Below are positions 5,160 through 7,231 of a stretch of DNA of 7,231 nucleotides, piece after piece (positions within the stretch are counted from its first letter, which is position 1; each line of letters begins with the position of its first letter). Source of the stretch: Peptococcaceae bacterium UBA3933 (GTDB lineage: Bacteria; Bacillota; Peptococcia; Peptococcales; BICA1-8); NCBI GenBank assembly GCA_002385805.1, contig DGEF01000119.1:1-7231 (forward strand). Reading direction: 5' to 3'. The notes beneath the pieces were generated by a model that did not search any database, had not been told where the DNA came from, and was given only the letters and a program-made list of their open reading frames with translations. The translations under genes and the position numbers were made by a program.

Positions 5160-6326
5160 TTGCGATTAGGATTACTACCTAAATTAATTATTGGTATTAT
5201 AGCCGGTATTTTAATCGGCAGTATTACCCCTGAATGGTTTATCAGGATTTTGGTTACCTTTCGGGATATTTTCGGTGCTTTTCTGAATTATGTAATACCC
5301 TTAATCATTATTGCTTTTGTGGCACCTGGTATTGCCGAATTGGGTAAGGATGCAGGAAAACTATTAGGAATTACCACAGGACTCGCATATTTGTCAACTA
5401 TTATTGCCGGATTTTCTGCTTTCACAATTGGCAAAGCTTTATTGCCAAGTATAGTTACTGCAGGTTCTGCGGGTAATCCGGAAGAAACTGTACTAAAGGG
5501 ATATTTTGAAATTCAAATTGACCCGATTATGGGAGTAATGACCGCTCTGGTAACTGCCTTTTTATTGGGCTTGGGCATGGCCGTAATAAAAGAAAAATAT
5601 TTGTATCACATTATGGTAGATTTTAAGGATATTATTGAGAAGGTAATTCAAAGTATAATAATTCCTTTATTACCCTTTTATATTGCCAGTGTATTTGCCA
5701 ATATGACTTATAGTGGAGAAATTGCTCAGACTATGCTTACTTTTATTAAAGTGTTTGCTTTAATTATCATATTTCACATTTGTTATTTATTATTTCTATA
5801 TATTATTTCTTGTTCAGTCACTGGACGTAATCCATTCAAAACATTGAAAAATATGTTGCCGGCCTACTTTACGGCCATAGGTACTCAGTCTTCTGCAGCT
5901 ACCATTCCAGTTACCGTAAGACAAACTAAAGTTAATGGAGTAACAGATGAGGTAGCAGATTTTGCCGTCCCCTTATGTGCCACAATTCATTTGGCCGGGA
6001 GTACCATAACTTTGGTAATCTGCTCGATGGCAGTTATTCTAATCTCAGGACAAGTACCGTTGTTTAGCCTCTATTTACCTTTTATCTTCATGTTAGGGAT
6101 AACAATGGTTGCTGCACCCGGAGTGCCTGGTGGAGCGGTTATGGCGGCTCTAGGGTTGTTAGAGATTTATCTGGGCTTTGATGAAGTAGCTAAGGCATTA
6201 ATGATTGCTCTTTACTTAACTCAGGATAGTTTTGGAACTGCTTGCAATGTTACCGGTGACGGGGCTATTGCTATGCTGGTAGATAGGTTTAACAGGTTGT
6301 TTAAGGGTAAACCTGTGACCAATTAA
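5160..6326 (+). CDS. DAACS-family (dicarboxylate/amino acid:cation) symporter, variant site
   Basis: A 388-residue polytopic membrane transporter of the GltPh/SstT fold, with hydrophobic segments along its length. Landmarks: TQSSAATIP at 242-250 (HP1 serine-rich loop), HLAGS at 277-281 (position of NMDGT in TM7), GVPGG at 321-325 (HP2 tip), and D356, T360, N363, D367 in 'DSFGTACNVTGD' (TM8). GltPh has D394, R397, T398, N401, D405 there; the arginine, which holds the substrate's side-chain carboxylate, is G359 here, so a neutral substrate is more likely than glutamate or a dicarboxylate. The length is close to bacterial relatives. The TTG start at 5160 is preceded by AGAGGTG about 7-9 bases upstream. 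It lies after the CopZ-like gene and its hairpin; no own promoter is evident. It ends at a long convergent terminator. The cation and substrate are unknown. Confidence 0.88.
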   Translation: MRLGLLPKLIIGIIAGILIGSITPEWFIRILVTFRDIFGAFLNYVIPLIIIAFVAPGIAELGKDAGKLLGITTGLAYLSTIIAGFSAFTIGKALLPSIVTAGSAGNPEETVLKGYFEIQIDPIMGVMTALVTAFLLGLGMAVIKEKYLYHIMVDFKDIIEKVIQSIIIPLLPFYIASVFANMTYSGEIAQTMLTFIKVFALIIIFHICYLLFLYIISCSVTGRNPFKTLKNMLPAYFTAIGTQSSAATIPVTVRQTKVNGVTDEVADFAVPLCATIHLAGSTITLVICSMAVILISGQVPLFSLYLPFIFMLGITMVAAPGVPGGAVMAALGLLEIYLGFDEVAKALMIALYLTQDSFGTACNVTGDGAIAMLVDRFNRLFKGKPVTN

Positions 6327-6389
6327 AGTTGAGTTTAAAGTTGGGAAATACTCTGCTAAGAAATGACCTCTTTTATGACAATGACTAGC

Positions 6390-6435
6390 TAGAAATTAAA
6401 GAAGCCGCCCAATGGGGCGGTTTCTTTAATTTCTA
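6390..6435. terminator. Long bidirectional terminator hairpin
   Basis: The arms 6390-6410 and 6415-6435 pair over 21 positions: CCGCCC with GGGCGG next to the AATG loop, then one G-T wobble (6404/6421), then an A/T-rich outer stem. The symmetric A- and T-rich flanks let it act on both strands, ending the symporter transcript (plus) and the general-stress-type gene (minus, stop at 6446-6444). Confidence 0.93.
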
Positions 6436-6443
6436 CCAGGTTT

Positions 6444-6926
6444 TTAGTGTTCTTTGATTCGGTTAGCACCGGAATTTTGTAAAATCTGTTTTGCTTTTTG
6501 GACTTTGTTTTCACTACATTCTACAGTTATTAAAGTATTGCCTTGCCTTACTTCCTCTTCATATTGTCTGCTTTCAGTCTCAGGTATACCCATGTCAATT
6601 AAAGCTCCACCTAAACCTCCGGCTGCCGCTCCGGAAAGAGCTGCGGCAATTGGTCCTGCAGCGATTATGGGTCCTAGACCGGGAATAGCTAATGCTCCGG
6701 CACCTAAGGCTAATCCACCTAAGGCACCCCAGGTAGCACCGGTAGCCGCACCGTCAGTAACAGTGTCCCCTGTTCCCATATCCATAAAACTCTGGTCATT
6801 ATTTCTCTGGTTGTTGTCTTTAGTAACTACGGATATTTCCTGTTCAAAACCATTTTGTCTCAATTCATTAGCGGCTTTTTCTGCCTGTTCTCTGGAACTG
6901 AAAACTGCAACTATTTTTTTACTCAT
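6444..6926 (-). CDS. General stress protein 17M-like, glycine-rich protein
   Basis: A 160-residue protein of the YflT/GSP17M-like type found in Firmicutes. The N-terminal part (1-36) has the fold pattern 'IVAVFSSREQAEKAANELRQNGF..EISVV'. A polar linker (37-58) follows, then a long glycine/alanine-rich hydrophobic hairpin (60-110, with 'GALAIPGLGPIIAAGPIAAA') and a C-terminal half (120-157, 'EEEVRQGNTLITVECSENKVQKAKQILQNSGA') that echoes the first half. The hairpin may insert in or associate with membranes. The domain is known from stress-induced proteins, but its biochemical role is unknown. ATG 6926 has an AAGGAGGGG site (plus-strand 6935-6943) about 8-10 bases upstream. No sigma-B-type promoter was identified. 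It converges with the symporter at the long terminator. Confidence 0.82.
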   Translation of the reverse strand: MSKKIVAVFSSREQAEKAANELRQNGFEQEISVVTKDNNQRNNDQSFMDMGTGDTVTDGAATGATWGALGGLALGAGALAIPGLGPIIAAGPIAAALSGAAAGGLGGALIDMGIPETESRQYEEEVRQGNTLITVECSENKVQKAKQILQNSGANRIKEH

Positions 6927-7074
6927 ATTTAAAACCCCTCCTTAATAAATCTTAAAAAAACAAACAACAACCAGTAGCAATCTTAGTATTTGTATATTTT
7001 TTAAAAAAATTCTGCAGGAAAGCTAGTAAATTTAGAGAATGTAAAATTAGAAAGCAATAGTACGGAGGTAAAAA
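6927..7074. other. Divergent intergenic region
   Basis: 148 AT-rich bases between the stress-type gene (minus) and the partial gene at 7075 (plus). A TAAAAT at about 7042 could be a plus-strand -10, but there is no good -35 at the right distance. No promoter can be called for the minus strand. No repeats or ORFs were found. Confidence 0.4.
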
Positions 7075-7231
7075 ATGGATAAATTTATAGCTGAAAGGGA
7101 TGGGTATGCAATCAACAGCAAAGTTAAGGAGATAATAAATAAGGAAGGATATGTAGCTTTGCGGATTATAGATAAAGAAAAAATTAAAATATGTGAAGCC
7201 TGTCCTGTAAATGCAGGTTCTGTTCTGCCTC
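7075..7231 (+). CDS. Unidentified protein, N-terminal fragment
   Basis: An open frame of 52 codons from ATG 7075 that runs off the right edge. The start is supported by GGAGGT at 7064-7069, 5-6 bases upstream. The residues (MDKFIAERDGYAINSKVKEI and onward) are charged with a predicted helix at 11-24, a strand 'GYVALRIID' at 25-33, and CEAC at 40-43 followed by PVNAG. The CxxC might bind metal or iron-sulphur, or be redox active. No signal peptide or membrane helix is in this part. I do not recognise the family, and too little is present to assign one. Confidence 0.7.
   Translation, partial: MDKFIAERDGYAINSKVKEIINKEGYVALRIIDKEKIKICEACPVNAGSVLP

Noticed and set aside
6454..6945. Long plus-strand open frame (163 codons) opposite the GSP17M-like gene
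   Set aside because: The Ala/Pro-rich translation is the usual antisense product of a Gly/Ala-rich gene, and the minus-strand gene has the ribosome binding site and family match.
1..7231. CRISPR array, tRNA/rRNA, insertion sequence, phage or conjugation genes
   Set aside because: No regularly spaced repeats, cloverleaf, transposase or terminal inverted repeats, or integrase were seen on either strand.

Overview
The window looks like chromosomal DNA from a low-GC, Gram-positive member of the Firmicutes, most likely an anaerobic clostridial lineage of the Peptococcaceae/Desulfotomaculum type. Supporting signs are AT-rich intergenic DNA, a strong GGAGG-type ribosome binding site before nearly every gene, GTG and TTG starts, sigma-A-type promoters, a Bacillus/Clostridia-type LexA box, and the DUF1659, DUF2922 and YvrJ small-protein set. 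The genus cannot be fixed from the sequence alone.

Layout. (1) Positions 1-87, minus strand: the start of an OsmC-family gene that runs off the left edge. (2) Positions 320-1269, plus strand: four very small genes, namely DUF1659, DUF2922, a candidate terminator hairpin, a four/five-cysteine zinc-ribbon-like protein, and a YvrJ-family membrane peptide overlapping it by one base. (3) Positions 1266-1914: a consensus-like promoter (TTGACA, 17 bp, TAAAAT) whose spacer holds a perfect LexA/SOS box, driving a 191-residue protein. I do not recognise this protein with certainty, but its length and motif order resemble the competence regulator ComK. (4) Positions 2036-3091: a lipoprotein polysaccharide deacetylase, closed by a bidirectional terminator. 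(5) Minus strand, 4711 down to 3131: a cardiolipin synthase followed by a 50-residue single-pass membrane protein that ends inside the shared terminator. (6) Plus strand from 4772: a divergent promoter, a heavy-metal-associated (CopZ-like) protein with an extra Cys/His-rich N-terminus, a terminator or attenuator hairpin, and a DAACS-family symporter without the arginine that binds acidic substrates. (7) A very long hairpin at 6390-6435 separates the symporter from a convergent glycine-rich general-stress-type protein (6926 to 6444). (8) At 7075 a new plus-strand gene starts and leaves the window.

No single pathway joins the whole window. Much of it concerns the cell envelope and stress: OsmC (peroxide), the LexA-controlled gene (DNA damage), wall-polysaccharide deacetylation, cardiolipin synthesis, metal handling, and the GSP17M-like protein. 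The most notable element is the SOS-controlled unknown gene at 1339-1914. If it really is ComK-like, the sequence suggests a DNA-damage-inducible competence-type regulator; that is a hypothesis and not a result. No tRNA, rRNA, CRISPR array, insertion sequence or phage integration signature was seen.
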